Positions 63,469 through 64,000 of a DNA stretch of 64,000 nt are shown here, piece after piece. How positions within the stretch are numbered: position 1 is the stretch's first letter; each line of letters begins with the position of its first letter. The position numbers and the translations under genes are program-made. The notes below the pieces were generated by a model, which did no database searches, had not been told where the DNA came from, and was given only the letters and a program-made list of their open reading frames with translations. This DNA comes from BM003 sp963699835. GTDB taxonomy: Bacteria; Pseudomonadota; Gammaproteobacteria; Steroidobacterales; BM003. Where the stretch lies: the NCBI GenBank assembly GCA_963699835.1, contig CAVOVJ010000012.1:1-64000 (forward strand). Reading direction: 5' to 3'.

Positions 63469-64000
63469 CGGAACAAACGTCTGGCTTCCCGGCAAGGACA
63501 GGCAACGGTGCGGCGCGCGTCGTTGCGCTGGCCGAACGCAGCCGGGCAGAGGTAACACCGACCTCGATTGTGACTTTTCTCTCGCGCGGGCGGCTGCTGA
63601 TAGTTGGCGCCGAGGACATCGCCGAACCTATCGCGAAAGAGCTTGCGGGCAGCCTGCACTGCGCTGTGCTGGCGCCGGCCGCGGAGGGAATCGTCGCGGT
63701 CAGTGAGCACGAGAACGTCCAGGTTGCGCGTTTCGACTCGCCGCAGGTCAGCGGCAGCCTTGGACAATTCGATGTGACCGTCGCAGTGGGCGGTCAGCGC
63801 AAGCCGTTGGTGGCATTGTTGCCGCGCGCGGGTGACTGTTTCGATCTCGTGCTTGACCTCGGCGTGCCGCCGCTTCTCTCCCATGAGGTGCTTCCGCTCG
63901 GATACTACGCGCCGGGCGATGATCCTGGAGCGTTGCAGACCGTCCTCGCTACGTTGCCGGATATGCGCGGCGAATTCGAAAAACCCAAGTTCTTTGTCTA
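63465..64000 (+). CDS. Formate-dehydrogenase-associated 4Fe-4S protein, N-terminal part
   Basis: The first 178 codons are present and the frame runs off the window. TSIVTFLSRGRLLIVGAEDI, VAVGGQRKPLVALLPRAGDC and the segment FEKPKFFV near the edge match the large ferredoxin-like protein encoded after DUF3305-DUF3306. The iron-sulfur cysteines would lie beyond the window. It probably serves electron transfer for, or maturation of, the dehydrogenase. Confidence 0.8.
   Translation, partial: MTEQTSGFPARTGNGAARVVALAERSRAEVTPTSIVTFLSRGRLLIVGAEDIAEPIAKELAGSLHCAVLAPAAEGIVAVSEHENVQVARFDSPQVSGSLGQFDVTVAVGGQRKPLVALLPRAGDCFDLVLDLGVPPLLSHEVLPLGYYAPGDDPGALQTVLATLPDMRGEFEKPKFFV

Noticed and set aside
1..64000. 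CRISPR arrays, rRNA genes or large tandem repeats
   Set aside because: None were seen on reading the sequence; repeats found are short and imperfect.

Overview
The window is a gene-dense, GC-rich piece of a proteobacterial chromosome, most likely an aerobic gammaproteobacterium. The evidence is the ybgC-tolQRAB-pal-cpoB block next to yebC-ruvCAB, a separate RelA without a hydrolase motif, UbiX, the MetA/MetY methionine branch, and a formate-dehydrogenase accessory cluster (DUF3305, DUF3306, ferredoxin). The genus cannot be read from the sequence. No rRNA and no CRISPR array were seen.

Layout. Bases 1-136: the start of a leftward pntA. 893-3549: a two-subunit molybdo-hydroxylase of the isoquinoline 1-oxidoreductase type. 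3767-8434: DUF808 membrane protein, UbiX, an AsmA-like protein and a CDGSH protein. 8431-10806: leftward metA-metY behind a SAM-II-type riboswitch. 10960-12536: a secreted TPR protein and a histidine phosphatase. 12533-17460: a PadR-controlled RND efflux operon. 17506-20887: TrmH, YjbQ, a CbpA/CbpM chaperone pair, a peroxiredoxin and an acetyltransferase. 20989-24610: tRNA-Ala and tRNA-Arg flank decayed integrase and IS21 DNA and a Na/Pi cotransporter. 26644-30732: a tight four-gene cluster (two esterase-like alpha/beta hydrolases, an ATP-grasp ligase, an S51-type hydrolase) of unknown product. 31685-37266: odhA-odhB-lpdA. 37283-39469: relA. 39544-48584: yfaZ, yebC, ruvCAB and tol-pal. 48607-49992: queE-queC. 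49994-51055: a TIR-domain membrane protein. 51514: tRNA-Lys.

52681-58963 is one compact leftward operon, mobA-moeA-moaB-BNR-yqeC-JAMM-moaD-moeB, combining molybdenum-cofactor maturation with a small sulfur-carrier module. Its carrier ends in GG plus two residues and sits beside a JAMM protease that could trim it. 59362-64000 holds a sigma-54 activator with a degenerate receiver and a GAFTNA loop, DUF6494, a one-component regulator with a substrate-binding domain, and the start of a formate-dehydrogenase maturation cluster. Cofactor genes, the hydroxylase at the left end and the formate-dehydrogenase genes at the right end make molybdenum enzymology the main theme.

At least a dozen conserved genes (pntA, the hydroxylase large subunit, asmA-like, RND pump, cbpA, ruvA, pal, queE, mobA and others) are broken by single-base shifts with full-length homology on both sides. 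Because essential or near-essential genes are hit and nothing else is decayed, these look like sequence or assembly errors. They are annotated as whole genes with the shift noted. The integrase and istB remnants, by contrast, are truly degraded.
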